Shown here: one piece after another, positions 16,012 to 24,714 of the stretch | Layout of the letters: each line of letters begins with the position of its first letter | How positions within the stretch are numbered: position 1 is the first letter of the stretch | Source: Pleionea sp. CnH1-48 | Lineage (GTDB): Bacteria > Pseudomonadota > Gammaproteobacteria > Enterobacterales > Kangiellaceae | NCBI RefSeq assembly: GCF_024124665.1 | Contig: NZ_JAMXSB010000001.1 | Span: 186,001-250,000 of the forward strand | Direction of reading: 5' to 3' | DNA: 64,000 bases | Notes under the pieces: model-generated | Told to the model about the DNA's origin: nothing | Database searches by the model: none | What the model saw: only the letters and a program-made list of their open reading frames with translations | Program-made: the position numbers and the translations under genes

Positions 16012-16608
16012 TTATTGAATCGACTTTCTCCAAAAAACCAAAGGTTTATCACTTTCTGACTCTTCACCTATTTCTCTCCAGGATATGTGGCAAACTTTGT
16101 CATCTCTCTTTTCGTAACCCAACGATCGCCATAAAGGCTCCAGACTGGAATAATTTTCTGGTCTACCAGGATGATCATCTTCTCGAATAACCGTAGCAAT
16201 TAAAAACTCAGAGTAACGACCAAGTTCCTGAATGGCTTCTTCTGCAAATTGAAATAACCGCTTTCCATATCCCCTCCCTCTCACCCTAGGGTAAAGAAGT
16301 ATTTCGCTAAAATAATACATGGAAGCCACATCCCCTTCCTTTTTCTGCCACGGAGACTGAACGTCATCATCCTCATATTGCAAGGGCAACCCCGTTATAG
16401 CGCCTACAACAGTATTGTCTTGACTAAGCGTTACTATAATACTGTCAGGTGTATCATTAAATTTACTCAAATATTTGCTTTCATAATCGAAGCCACCTTG
16501 ATACAAATAGGGATACTCGCTAAAAATATCAATCCTCAAACGAGCGATAGATGGAATATTTTGCCTTACTTCTTCGTTTGTTAATAAACGAATAGAAAAC
16601 TCAGACAT
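16012..16608 (-). CDS. GNAT family N-acetyltransferase
   Basis: 198 residues. Acetyl-CoA binding motif A is visible as EILLYPRVRGRGYGKRLFQFAEEAI (R-x-x-G-x-G-Y/G-K), preceded by the beta strand VVGAITGLPL and followed by LGYEKR. The substrate cannot be deduced. It is alone between two plus-strand units. Confidence 0.85.
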   Translation of the reverse strand: MSEFSIRLLTNEEVRQNIPSIARLRIDIFSEYPYLYQGGFDYESKYLSKFNDTPDSIIVTLSQDNTVVGAITGLPLQYEDDDVQSPWQKKEGDVASMYYFSEILLYPRVRGRGYGKRLFQFAEEAIQELGRYSEFLIATVIREDDHPGRPENYSSLEPLWRSLGYEKRDDKVCHISWREIGEESESDKPLVFWRKSIQ

Positions 16609-16787
16609 TACAATGGCCTAGATGCAGTTTGTAGTCATTGAATAGTAGCAACTAAAACAAGCAACTTAAAATGAAAGAAAATAATTTATTACACTCTATA
16701 GTTGCTAAAGCTCTTCACCTAGGTACCATGATAGAGTAAGACATTGGAGACTAAGGCTGTTAAAGCACTAACTCAAGGAAATCAGCA

Positions 16788-17462
16788 ATGATCTATGTTC
16801 ACGTTATCTCAGGAGCTATCGCGCTCATACTTGGCACGATTGCCTTGTCGACTGCAAAAGGAAAAATATCACACCGAAAAGCCGGAAAATTCTTTTCAAT
16901 TTCCTTGTTGATAGCATCAGCCAGCGCAGCCTATCTTGCTTACAATGCCAATGACTTCGTTTATATTTCCATTCTGGCTTTTTATCTGGCGCTCACTTCT
17001 TGGTTAACAGTGAGTAAGCAAGAAAATACTATCGACTATAAAGACATTAGCGCATTTTTGCTCATTGTTGTTGTCGCCTTTAACTTGATCCAATCGGGTA
17101 TTACTGCAGCAAACTCTCCAGATGGTCGTTTAAACGACTTGCCAGCCATGGCTTATTATATCTTTGCTTCTATCGCAACGGCCTCTGCTTTGCTTGATTT
17201 AAGAATGATCGTAGCCAGAGGTATTCAAGGCAAGCACCGCATAATCAGACATTTATGGCGAATGCTTTTCGCTTTTATTATGGCGGTCGCTTCGTTTCTA
17301 GCACAGGACATTTTCCCTCGCTGGATCGTAGAGGCCCAATTACTCTGGTTACCACTCATATTCCTGCTGTTGCTCACGATCTATTGGATAACCAAAATGC
17401 TATTTAACCGTTATGCCAACCCACTTTTGTTAAGAACAAAATCCAAACCAGAGATCCAGTAA
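16788..17462 (+). CDS. DUF2306-like seven-TM membrane protein
   Basis: 224 residues, about seven hydrophobic segments. Opening MIYVHVISGAIALILGTIAL, the SHRKAG loop and HRIIRHLWRMLFAF are the conserved histidine-containing blocks of DUF2306 proteins. Function unknown; the paired histidines could ligate a cofactor, which is speculation. A second family member lies at 22129-22968. Confidence 0.75.
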   Translation: MIYVHVISGAIALILGTIALSTAKGKISHRKAGKFFSISLLIASASAAYLAYNANDFVYISILAFYLALTSWLTVSKQENTIDYKDISAFLLIVVVAFNLIQSGITAANSPDGRLNDLPAMAYYIFASIATASALLDLRMIVARGIQGKHRIIRHLWRMLFAFIMAVASFLAQDIFPRWIVEAQLLWLPLIFLLLLTIYWITKMLFNRYANPLLLRTKSKPEIQ

Positions 17463-17545
17463 ATAACAGGCAGTATGGAAAGTTCTATGTGGAGTCATTA
17501 TATTTGTATGCATTAATCAGGAAAAATTAACTCTGGGAAGTGAGT

Positions 17546-17914
17546 ATGCTACTAACGGCAGGGATCTTATCGTTCATTTTAGGCTTAGTTCACTCTATTC
17601 TAGGTGAAGTTCTGATTTTCAAATCTCTTCGTAAGGATGAAATCATTCCTTCACACGGAGGTAAGCTATTAAGACCAAGACAAGTGAGAATTTTGTGGGT
17701 TAGCTGGCACTTGGTGACTTTGTTTGGATGGGCTCTTGGCGTTATTTTATGTTCTGTTGCGACATTAGATAGCATCAATCATCTAGACATAATAATGAAA
17801 ATAATCACAGCGACTATGTTCTTGGGGGCACTGCTGGTTTTGATAGGTACCAAAGGAAAGCATCCAGGATGGATAGTGCTCACCGCAATTAGTGTACTGT
17901 CAATGACTCCCTAA
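17546..17914 (+). CDS. Small four-TM membrane protein, unknown
   Basis: 122 residues with four hydrophobic segments; the opening LSFILGLVHSILGEVLIF and the loop RPRQVRILWVSWHLVTLFGW contain conserved-looking His and Trp residues. ATG 17546 is chosen over the GTG six bases earlier because GGGAAG then falls at a normal distance. Family not recognised. Same strand as, but 83 bases after, the DUF2306-like gene. Confidence 0.65.
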   Translation: MLLTAGILSFILGLVHSILGEVLIFKSLRKDEIIPSHGGKLLRPRQVRILWVSWHLVTLFGWALGVILCSVATLDSINHLDIIMKIITATMFLGALLVLIGTKGKHPGWIVLTAISVLSMTP

Positions 17915-18082
17915 ATTTCGATAGCAATCTCCTCTTCCGCTCTACCTAAACTCTGCGACAACTATCTCATAAACCACTGATCAATATAGATTTTTAAAGT
18001 TTATAGTGCTGACATACTTAATATCTTAGCGATTGCACTTCTCTCTTAACAAACACTTTATATCGGCTCTCAACACATCTAA

Positions 18083-18154
18083 CTTTCCAACTTGGAAAGC
18101 TTTAACTTGCCAATACGGAAAGTCGATGATAATATTACTTTCCATATTGGCAAG
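18083..18154. promoter_or_regulatory. Three 17-bp operators over the TraB-operon promoter
   Basis: Three copies of one motif: CTTTCCAACTTGGAAAG (18083-18099, perfect palindrome), CTTGCCAATACGGAAAG (18106-18122) and CTTTCCATATTGGCAAG (18138-18154, inverted relative to the second). A promoter TTGCCA (18108-18113), 16 bases, TAATAT (18130-18135) lies inside the array. The operon's own winged-helix protein (19643-19933) is the obvious candidate binder. Confidence 0.75.
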
Positions 18155-18167
18155 TAAGGAGTTAACT

Positions 18168-19109
18168 ATGCTTGGTAACATTCTTAACACCAAAGCTTTT
18201 GCGTGGAACATTTTAATAGCTGCCACTACTTTTGTGCTTCTGGTGACATTTAGCTCCCTATCCAGAGCTGATTCATCAAGTATTAATCCAATACAGAAAA
18301 CAGACAGTTCTCAATCGTTGGTATGGAAAATTACAGGACCAGAAGTATCAGAACCTTCGTATTTAGCTGGAACCATACATGTAATTTGCAATAAAGACTT
18401 TACGCTAGATCAGCGCTTTGTGGATGGCATAAACAATACAGAGCAATTGGTCGGAGAAATTGACATGGATGACAAAGCGGAGAAACAAATAATGCATAAA
18501 GCCATGTTTTCTGACGTGTCACTTAAAGAGCGTATGTCCAAGCCTCAGTATCAACAATTCGAAGAACTGTTTAATGATATAACGGGGATGAAGTTGGATA
18601 AATTCGATTATATGAGTGTTTTTTCATTAATGAGGTTAATGACCATCTCTCAATTTCAATGTGCCCAAAGGACTTCAATAGAAAAAGAAATCTTACAATT
18701 AGCAAAGAAAAACAATAAGGAAGTTCTTGGGCTAGAGAAAGTCGCCGATCAGTTGAGGGCTTTTGAAAAAATGACGCCTCAATATGGGGACTTATTATCT
18801 TCCAAACAAGTTGCTCTATATAAAAAGGGAGCAGAACAAACCCAGAAATTATTAGATTTGTATTTTTCTGAAGACACTGAAGAGCTTTTTAATTATACAA
18901 GCCATTCATTTGATGATATGGGTGTCGATAAAGAAGTAAAGCGAGAACTACTAGATAAACGTAATAAAAGCTGGGCGAAAAAGATCCCTTCTATTATTGC
19001 TAAGAAGCCTACGTTTATCGCCGTTGGAGCAGGACATCTTGGCGGTAAGCAAGGAGTGATTCAACTGTTACGAGATCGAGGTCTGACACTTACACCTGTT
19101 GCGAAATAA
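18168..19109 (+). CDS. TraB/GumN family protein
   Basis: 313 residues. An N-terminal membrane/signal segment (about 10-33, FAWNILIAATTFVLLVTFSSLSRA) precedes a TraB/GumN domain with its two glycine-histidine motifs, LAGTIHV near residue 65 and AVGAGHLGG near 290. The family is related to TIKI-type metalloproteases; activity here is unproven. ATG 18168 has TAAGGAG ahead; an upstream in-frame start would read through the operator array and is rejected. First gene of a three-gene unit. Confidence 0.88.
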   Translation: MLGNILNTKAFAWNILIAATTFVLLVTFSSLSRADSSSINPIQKTDSSQSLVWKITGPEVSEPSYLAGTIHVICNKDFTLDQRFVDGINNTEQLVGEIDMDDKAEKQIMHKAMFSDVSLKERMSKPQYQQFEELFNDITGMKLDKFDYMSVFSLMRLMTISQFQCAQRTSIEKEILQLAKKNNKEVLGLEKVADQLRAFEKMTPQYGDLLSSKQVALYKKGAEQTQKLLDLYFSEDTEELFNYTSHSFDDMGVDKEVKRELLDKRNKSWAKKIPSIIAKKPTFIAVGAGHLGGKQGVIQLLRDRGLTLTPVAK

Positions 19110-19166
19110 GTTCATAACGGTAGAAGTTTGAATAAACGATCAACATTAAAGCTAAAGTGGTGAAGT

Positions 19167-19646
19167 ATGAATAATCAAGAGCAAGATATAACCCATGAAA
19201 ATGCTAAATCAGCATTAAAGATGATTGAAAACAGCCAAAAAGATTCAATCACTTCATTTAGACCAACGTTATCGGTCATGTTAATAGCTGCGGCCCTTTT
19301 CGGGGTTATGACAACATCAGCCAGCTATAGTAGTGGCAATAGCTTATGGTCATTCATAACCATTGTATCGACAGTTTTGTTTATATGCGTAATGACTTAT
19401 CGGTATGTTTCTCTCCGATTAGATGGGAAGAAACTAAAGTTAACGCCCAACGGAATGAAAGGTGGATTATTTGTCTCAATAGAACTATTGATTTTAACAG
19501 TGGTTGCGATAGGTTCAATGGAACTTTATAAATCGGGAGAAGAGTGGGTGCCCATTGTGGGAGGGCTCATTAATGCAACGATTGTAATGATTTCACTTTA
19601 TTACTTCCCTACTAGCGACTTTTCTAAGATCACGGAGGGAGAATGA
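19167..19646 (+). CDS. Unknown four-TM membrane protein
   Basis: 159 residues; charged N-terminal helix (about 1-28), then four hydrophobic segments (near 33-55, 60-77, 98-118, 126-145). It overlaps the following regulator by four bases (ATGA), showing coupling. Proteins of this size beside small winged-helix regulators are often regulated membrane partners of unknown role. No named family recognised. Confidence 0.72.
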   Translation: MNNQEQDITHENAKSALKMIENSQKDSITSFRPTLSVMLIAAALFGVMTTSASYSSGNSLWSFITIVSTVLFICVMTYRYVSLRLDGKKLKLTPNGMKGGLFVSIELLILTVVAIGSMELYKSGEEWVPIVGGLINATIVMISLYYFPTSDFSKITEGE

Positions 19647-19933
19647 GTAACTCAAGTTTTAACTCTATCATTCACGCGCCCAACAGATTACAAATATGCG
19701 CTCTACTAGCACCCGCAGAAGCTTTGGAGTTTATTGTCATTAAAAATCATCTTGAGGTCAGTGACTCAGTGCTTTCAAAACATATCAAAGTGCTAGAAGA
19801 CGCAGGTATTGTCAAAGTAGAAAAGAAAATAAGAAATGGTAGAAACCATACCTGGGTATCACTAAGCACGGAAGGGAAAAAAGCGTTTGAAGAGCACGTT
19901 AATAAGTTAAAAGAGATTGTCGGGCTAAAGTAA
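19643..19933 (+). CDS. Small winged-helix regulator (HTH_34/MarR-like)
   Basis: 96-residue single winged-helix domain: HAPNRLQICALLA, recognition helix region SDSVLSKHIKVLEDAGIVKVEK, wing NGRNHTWVSLSTEGKKAFEEHV. Matches the ArsR/MarR-like 'transcriptional regulator' group that lacks a sensor domain. Translationally coupled to the membrane gene upstream. Three 17-bp operators over the operon promoter suggest autoregulation. Confidence 0.88.
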   Translation: MSNSSFNSIIHAPNRLQICALLAPAEALEFIVIKNHLEVSDSVLSKHIKVLEDAGIVKVEKKIRNGRNHTWVSLSTEGKKAFEEHVNKLKEIVGLK

Positions 19934-20056
19934 AGAATCAATACGTCTAAACTTTTTAACACTAAGCAATAACTTAACCGTCACCTAACACCCTAACTTT
20001 TTAAGGCAGATGTTATGCCCTACGGCTTACTATCGCCCCCAAAATGGAGAAAAACC

Positions 20057-20425
20057 ATGAAACTTAAACAAGCAGCAATGTGTCTTTATATACTGTTATT
20101 AACCCTACTAACTTCTTTTGCTTCAGCTAAGGATAATGAAACGAAACAAAAAACAGATTTACAAGAATATGTTGGCTCCTACCCTTCCCCACTTTTTAAC
20201 GGCAATTTAAAAGTAATAAGCCGTGAAAATAAATTAATGCTAGATGTGCCAAATAAAGGCATTATCGAATTACTTCCAGCAGACTCAGACGGCTTTTGGA
20301 CATTTATGGGAAAGCCTTATATGAGACTGAAATTTAACGAAAATGAAAACAACGAAATAATGTCACTAAGCATATTTAAAGCGCATAGAAAACTGGGAAC
20401 AGCAATGCGTTCTGATAAAGACTAA
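20057..20425 (+). CDS. Small secreted protein with a DUF3471-like fold
   Basis: 122 residues. Signal peptide MKLKQAAMCLYILLLTLLTS with an A-S-A cleavage site near residue 24. The mature part (LQEYVGSYPS..., KLMLDVPNKG, YMRLKFNENE) resembles the lipocalin-like DUF3471 domain often found at the C-terminus of serine hydrolases, but here it stands alone. ATG 20057 is chosen for the signal peptide and GGAG upstream. Function unknown. Confidence 0.7.
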   Translation: MKLKQAAMCLYILLLTLLTSFASAKDNETKQKTDLQEYVGSYPSPLFNGNLKVISRENKLMLDVPNKGIIELLPADSDGFWTFMGKPYMRLKFNENENNEIMSLSIFKAHRKLGTAMRSDKD

Positions 20426-20678
20426 TCATAAGCTATGGGCACAGGCAAGCTGCGCCCATAGAACCTAAGAACAGATACCGAGATAAGCCTCAAGCCAGGC
20501 CTAATAGCCTCTGATGAGAACTTTGATATGCTTAAAACATCCATAAGAAGCACTCATAAGTAGGCTCCGCAGAACTTAGCCCATGTTATTTTGAAACAAT
20601 TTCCACATTGAAGCGCCAAAGATGGAAAGTTATAATTTTTCTAGCGGGCAATGAATCAATAACTTAGGGTGGAAATAC

Positions 20679-21773
20679 ATGGAGCTGCAAACTCTTCAAG
20701 TCATTACGATTTTCACCAGCCTGGGCTTTATGCTCGCTCAGTTATTGATTAAAAGAAAACAAACAGCGCATATCTTGTTTGCTGTTTTTTGCGGCTCAAT
20801 CGCCATGTCTGTAACAAAGGATCTATCTGCCAGCAGCCTTGGTGGATATCAGTATTTAATAGGGCTAGGCGCCTGTGCCACTTGCAATTGTTATTGGCTA
20901 CTATCTCGAAGTCTTTTCAGGGGTAACGGTGGAATCTCAGCTCGCCACTATCTTTTGGCAGCCTCCATCGCCCTGCTCATTATGATCAACCAAGGATATT
21001 TGTTTGCTCACTATACTTACTCCAGTATTAATGCAGACAATAATCTCATTCGGCACCTACTTCGAGAAGCGACCGTTCTATTGTCATCCTATATCTTGGT
21101 TCTGTCTTTTTGGGAGGGCTGCCGAGGCTACTCTTCTTGCAGCCCACAAGAGAAATACCAACGCCTATTATTTCTAGCGACTTTTGGTTGTGCAGTGGCG
21201 ACGGCTAAAATGGCGCGGGGAGTATTTTCTGCCGATCTGGCAGCACAAGAAATGGTAATTTCAGCCATCATCCTTTTTGTTTTGATTAACACTCAAATTT
21301 TGTTAGTTTGGCGTTTCAAATCCAATCCATTAACTACGAACTCAAATTCTGACAAGAGACCTGAACAACAAGAATTAGCACCTGAGGCAGCAAAATCATC
21401 AGTCCCAGATGAAACGCCGTTAGCAGAACAGATCGAAAAGCTGATAGTGAGAGAATCTTTATTCTTACAACCTAATCTGAAAATGGCCGATGTAGCCAGA
21501 AAACTGGATGTTCCAGAATATCGAATAAGCAATGCAGTTAGACATAATCTGGATGCTCGTAACTTTAACCAGTACATCAACGAGTTACGTGTAAAGCATG
21601 CGCAAGTATTACTCTCTGACTCAGACAAACAAAAATGGTCAGTGCTGGTGATTGGGCTTGAAAGTGGTTTTTCTTCTGCCGGGTCATTTACCAGAGCTTT
21701 TAAGTCAAATACAGGCCTCACCCCAAACCAATACAGGCAGCAATGTCTCTCTCAAGAACTTGAGCTAGCATAG
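20679..21773 (+). CDS. AraC-type regulator with membrane-spanning sensor half
   Basis: 364 residues. The N-terminal ~215 residues form about seven hydrophobic segments. After a Ser/Glu-rich linker (220-250), a C-terminal AraC domain follows (about 255-358): LKMADVARKLDVPEYRISNAV as first HTH and GFSSAGSFTRAFKSNTGLTPNQYRQ as the second, conserved HTH. Such proteins sense a membrane or periplasmic cue and bind DNA directly. No linked target is evident. Confidence 0.9.
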   Translation: MELQTLQVITIFTSLGFMLAQLLIKRKQTAHILFAVFCGSIAMSVTKDLSASSLGGYQYLIGLGACATCNCYWLLSRSLFRGNGGISARHYLLAASIALLIMINQGYLFAHYTYSSINADNNLIRHLLREATVLLSSYILVLSFWEGCRGYSSCSPQEKYQRLLFLATFGCAVATAKMARGVFSADLAAQEMVISAIILFVLINTQILLVWRFKSNPLTTNSNSDKRPEQQELAPEAAKSSVPDETPLAEQIEKLIVRESLFLQPNLKMADVARKLDVPEYRISNAVRHNLDARNFNQYINELRVKHAQVLLSDSDKQKWSVLVIGLESGFSSAGSFTRAFKSNTGLTPNQYRQQCLSQELELA

Positions 21774-22128
21774 CCAGTCGTTTCGCCAAGGACCATTCGT
21801 TGTCCAGACACAATAGCTTGCTTAGAAAGCCGTGCTCTCTCCTACCTCTTATCCTTCGATAATTCCTGGTTATTTGGAATCTGGGTTCCTGGTGCAATAG
21901 CTTTGAATCAATATGCTCATTGATAGACAAAAACTAAAATTGAAATACTCAATCTCTCTTTTGAGCAGCGACTTTTTAAAGTAAGCAATATCTGGTGCAA
22001 AAAAAACTTCAATACGACAAATAAGCCATTAATTAACCGATATTTATGCTTCAAAATCGGAATTCGGTGCGAAAACCCATTCATTTGCATTCAAACTAGC
22101 CTAACTTTTGTTAAATAGAGCTGTTTGC
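21774..22128. other. Intergenic stretch, nothing recognised
   Basis: 355 AT-rich bases between the AraC gene and the DUF2306 gene. No convincing coding frame, RNA or repeat was found. Confidence 0.4.
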
Positions 22129-22968
22129 ATGACAAAATCTAATACCTTCTCTCATTTATTTCACTTGGAGCCGGCAAAGAAGGCACTGACTATTAGCGCC
22201 CAGAGTTGGCTGGCAATCGCCCTTGTCGGGCAGTGGGCCTTTGCTTTATATATCTTCATGATTTATGCCGTCACCCTGGCCAACGGACTGGACGTAAATG
22301 ATTTCTCTCCAGCCCCCAAACTCAAAAGCAGTGAAGGATTTGATCGCTTCCTGTTTTTTAGCCATGTGATTCCTGCCATATATTTGTCACTGTTTGGGTT
22401 ATTTCAGCTGGTGCCTCAAATTCGTAATCGATTTAAAAGCTTCCATCGCTGGAACGGCAGGATCTTTCTAATACTCGGTTTTATTGGGGCAACCACAGGA
22501 CTCTACCTACAATGGACCGGAGATAGATGGCAAAGTGTGACTGCCTCCCTGGGAATTACCCTAAACGGTTTGCTCATACTCGTGGCAGTATTTTTTACTT
22601 GGCACTATGCCATCAAAAAGCAAATCAATTTGCATAAGCGCTGGGCAGTTCATGCCTTTATTTTAGTTAACGGAGTGTGGAGCTTCCGGCTCTATTTAAT
22701 GGGTTGGTACATGGTCAATCAAGGCCCTAATGGGAACACTCGTAACATTGATGGGCCTATGGATTTATTCTTGTCGTACGCATGCTATCTATTACCGATG
22801 GCTATTGCTGAGGTGTATTTTTGGGCCAATAGGCAACGCTCAAGCGGCAAAGTTTGGGGAGGCACATCGGTCATGACTATCGGCATCCTAATCACTTTGA
22901 TTGGAGTGAGTGCAGCAGTGATAATGATGTGGACACCCAGAATCAGCAAAGTATTGGGGGTGCTATAG
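22129..22968 (+). CDS. DUF2306 family membrane protein
   Basis: 279 residues, about seven or eight hydrophobic segments. Signature blocks of DUF2306 are present: FFSHVIPAIYLSLFGLFQLVPQIR, FHRWNGRIFL and HKRWAVHAFILVNGVWSFRLYLMGW. ATG 22129 is used; an upstream TTG seven codons earlier is unlikely. Function unknown. A shorter relative is encoded at 16788-17462. Confidence 0.85.
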   Translation: MTKSNTFSHLFHLEPAKKALTISAQSWLAIALVGQWAFALYIFMIYAVTLANGLDVNDFSPAPKLKSSEGFDRFLFFSHVIPAIYLSLFGLFQLVPQIRNRFKSFHRWNGRIFLILGFIGATTGLYLQWTGDRWQSVTASLGITLNGLLILVAVFFTWHYAIKKQINLHKRWAVHAFILVNGVWSFRLYLMGWYMVNQGPNGNTRNIDGPMDLFLSYACYLLPMAIAEVYFWANRQRSSGKVWGGTSVMTIGILITLIGVSAAVIMMWTPRISKVLGVL

Positions 22969-22995
22969 GTCGCTTTCGAAAATGACTGTTCAGAC

Positions 22996-23028
22996 AAAAA
23001 AAAATGCGAACCATGGGTTCGCATTTTT
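22996..23028. terminator. Bidirectional terminator next to tRNA-Ser
   Basis: ATGCGAACC (23004-23012), loop ATG, GGTTCGCAT (23016-23024), flanked by A8 on the left and T5 on the right. On the minus strand it follows the tRNA by about ten bases and ends in T8; on the plus strand it follows the DUF2306 gene. Confidence 0.85.
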
Positions 23029-23033
23029 GTATC

Positions 23034-23124
23034 TGGCGGTGAGGGAGGGATTCGAACCCTCGATAGGCGATTAACCTATACACGCTTTCCAGGCGTGCGC
23101 CTTCAACCACTCGGCCACCTCACC
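23034..23124 (-). tRNA. tRNA-Ser (anticodon GGA)
   Basis: Minus strand folds as a class II tRNA. The acceptor GGTGAGG pairs with CCTCACC, with discriminator G and an encoded CCA. The D arm is GCCGAGTGGTTGAAGGC. The anticodon stem-loop CGCCTGGAAAGCG has anticodon GGA (reads UCC/UCU). A long variable arm follows, then GGGTTCGAATCCC as T arm. 91 bases including CCA. Confidence 0.96.
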
Positions 23125-23511
23125 AATATTGAGCAACTTTTAAGCTCGTGACAGATAATTGAAGCAATCTGTCGAAGGCCGCCCACTCTATACAAATCGC
23201 TCCTTGTTTTCAATGGTTTAATGCAAAAAAGCCTTAATTTTATAACCCTCAACACCCCGCTTACTCCTTCGCTCAAAATCTGACAGAAACCTTTGCCCTA
23301 CTCAGCCAAATTTTGTACAAAAGAGAAAACTTGCTGAAGTTACAAGCACTTAAATTTTCAGAAATGTGATAAATTCTCGATAAATAGGTATTTTCGCTTA
23401 TAGCCAGAATCATCTAAACTAATAGACAGCCCTAGGGCTCCTACGAATAATAATGACAAACTTGGCCATTGGCCCATTGCATTCTCAATCAATAAATACA
23501 AGGTAACTCAC
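23125..23511. other. Intergenic stretch before pilU
   Basis: 387 bases holding the upstream region of tRNA-Ser and presumably the pilU promoter. No coding frame or structured RNA was recognised. Confidence 0.4.
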
Positions 23512-24651
23512 GTGGATATCAAGTTGTTACTCCGTTTAATGGCAGAACGCTCTGCATCTGATTTGTTTTTTAGTACCGGTGCTCCGCCTCATATGAAAAT
23601 TGAAGGTGTTTCGACGCCAATGGGCCAAGGTGCCCTACCGCCAGGTGCCATTAAAGACATAGCTTATTCATTGATGAATGAACAGCAGAAAAAGGAGTTT
23701 GAAGACAACTGGGAACTCAATTTTGCAATATCCGTTGAAGATATCGGCCGTTTTCGTGTCAATGTCTTTTTGCAGCGCGGCGAAGTGGGTATGGTTATGC
23801 GCCATATCAAGTCAGACATTCCGACAATCGAAAAACTCAAGCTCCCTGAAGCTCTGAGAGGATTAGTTGTGGAAAGAAGTGGCTTGGTGCTCGTTTGTGG
23901 GCCAACGGGCTCTGGTAAGTCAACCAGTCTGGCCGCAATGATTGACTATCGTAACCGTCGCGAAACAGGCCATATCCTGACCATTGAAGATCCTATTGAG
24001 TTTCTTCACCCCCATAAACTATCCATCATTGATCAACGAGAAATTGGCGTCGATACCAAGAACTATCACAACGCTTTGAAGAATGCGATGCGAGAAGCGC
24101 CTGACGTCATCCTGATTGGTGAGATACGTGACCAAGAAGCCATGGAATACGCACTTTCTTATGCTCAGACAGGTCACCTGTGTTTAGCCACAATTCATGG
24201 TAACAACTCTAAGCAAGTGCTAGAGCGTATCCGCAATATGTTCCCCAACGATATGCGTGCGAATGTCATGAAAGAACTGTCCAGCGTTCTAAAAGGCATC
24301 GTCTCACAACGTTTGGTTAGAAGTACTTCAGGAAACCGAGTAGCAGCCCACGAAATCCTGCTCAACTCTCCAGATATTGTAGAAATCATTAACAAAGGCA
24401 CCTTGGAAGAATTACGTAAGTCTATTGAGAAACATCAGGCAGATGGCATGATGTCTTTCGATCAGTGCTTATTCAAACTTTATAATCAAAAAGTCATTAC
24501 CCGAGAAGACGCCTTGCATTTTGCTGAGTCCAAAACCGACCTTAATTTACAAATGCGTTTGGCAGAAGGCGGTGCTAAAACTCCTGGTTTACGCAGTGGT
24601 CCGGCGAAAAAGAAAGGTGGTGACGGCCCTAACTTTAAAACTCAGTTGTAA
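23512..24651 (+). CDS. pilU: Twitching motility ATPase PilU
   Basis: 379-residue hexameric AAA-like GspE/PilT ATPase that assists PilT in retracting type IV pili at the inner membrane. Walker A GPTGSGKST (about 131-139), Asp box EDPIEF, Walker B ILIGEIRD and His box ATIHGN are all present. The opening IKLLLRLMAERSASDLFFSTG and the Gly/Lys-rich C-terminal tail favour PilU over PilT. GTG start with AAGGTAA ahead. pilT, its usual neighbour, is not next to it. Confidence 0.9.
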   Translation: MDIKLLLRLMAERSASDLFFSTGAPPHMKIEGVSTPMGQGALPPGAIKDIAYSLMNEQQKKEFEDNWELNFAISVEDIGRFRVNVFLQRGEVGMVMRHIKSDIPTIEKLKLPEALRGLVVERSGLVLVCGPTGSGKSTSLAAMIDYRNRRETGHILTIEDPIEFLHPHKLSIIDQREIGVDTKNYHNALKNAMREAPDVILIGEIRDQEAMEYALSYAQTGHLCLATIHGNNSKQVLERIRNMFPNDMRANVMKELSSVLKGIVSQRLVRSTSGNRVAAHEILLNSPDIVEIINKGTLEELRKSIEKHQADGMMSFDQCLFKLYNQKVITREDALHFAESKTDLNLQMRLAEGGAKTPGLRSGPAKKKGGDGPNFKTQL

Positions 24652-24666
24652 CCGTCTTTCAGATAC

Positions 24667-24694
24667 AAAAAAAGCCGCAAAAGCGGCTTTTTTT
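24667..24694. terminator. Bidirectional terminator between pilU and secF
   Basis: A-rich flank then GCCGC (24674-24678), AAAA loop, GCGGC (24683-24687) and T7. Serves both convergent genes. Confidence 0.88.
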
Positions 24695-24714
24695 GTACTT
24701 AGAATATTTGCAGA

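Noticed and set aside
18033-18167. Longer N-terminus for the TraB-like protein
   Set aside because: The extension would translate through three operator sites; ATG 18168 has an ideal ribosome site and yields a normal membrane/signal segment.
20615-20629. GCCAAAGATGGAAAG near the AraC gene as a further copy of the 17-bp operator
   Set aside because: Spacing between half-sites is one base longer and one arm is incomplete; a single partial match is not enough.
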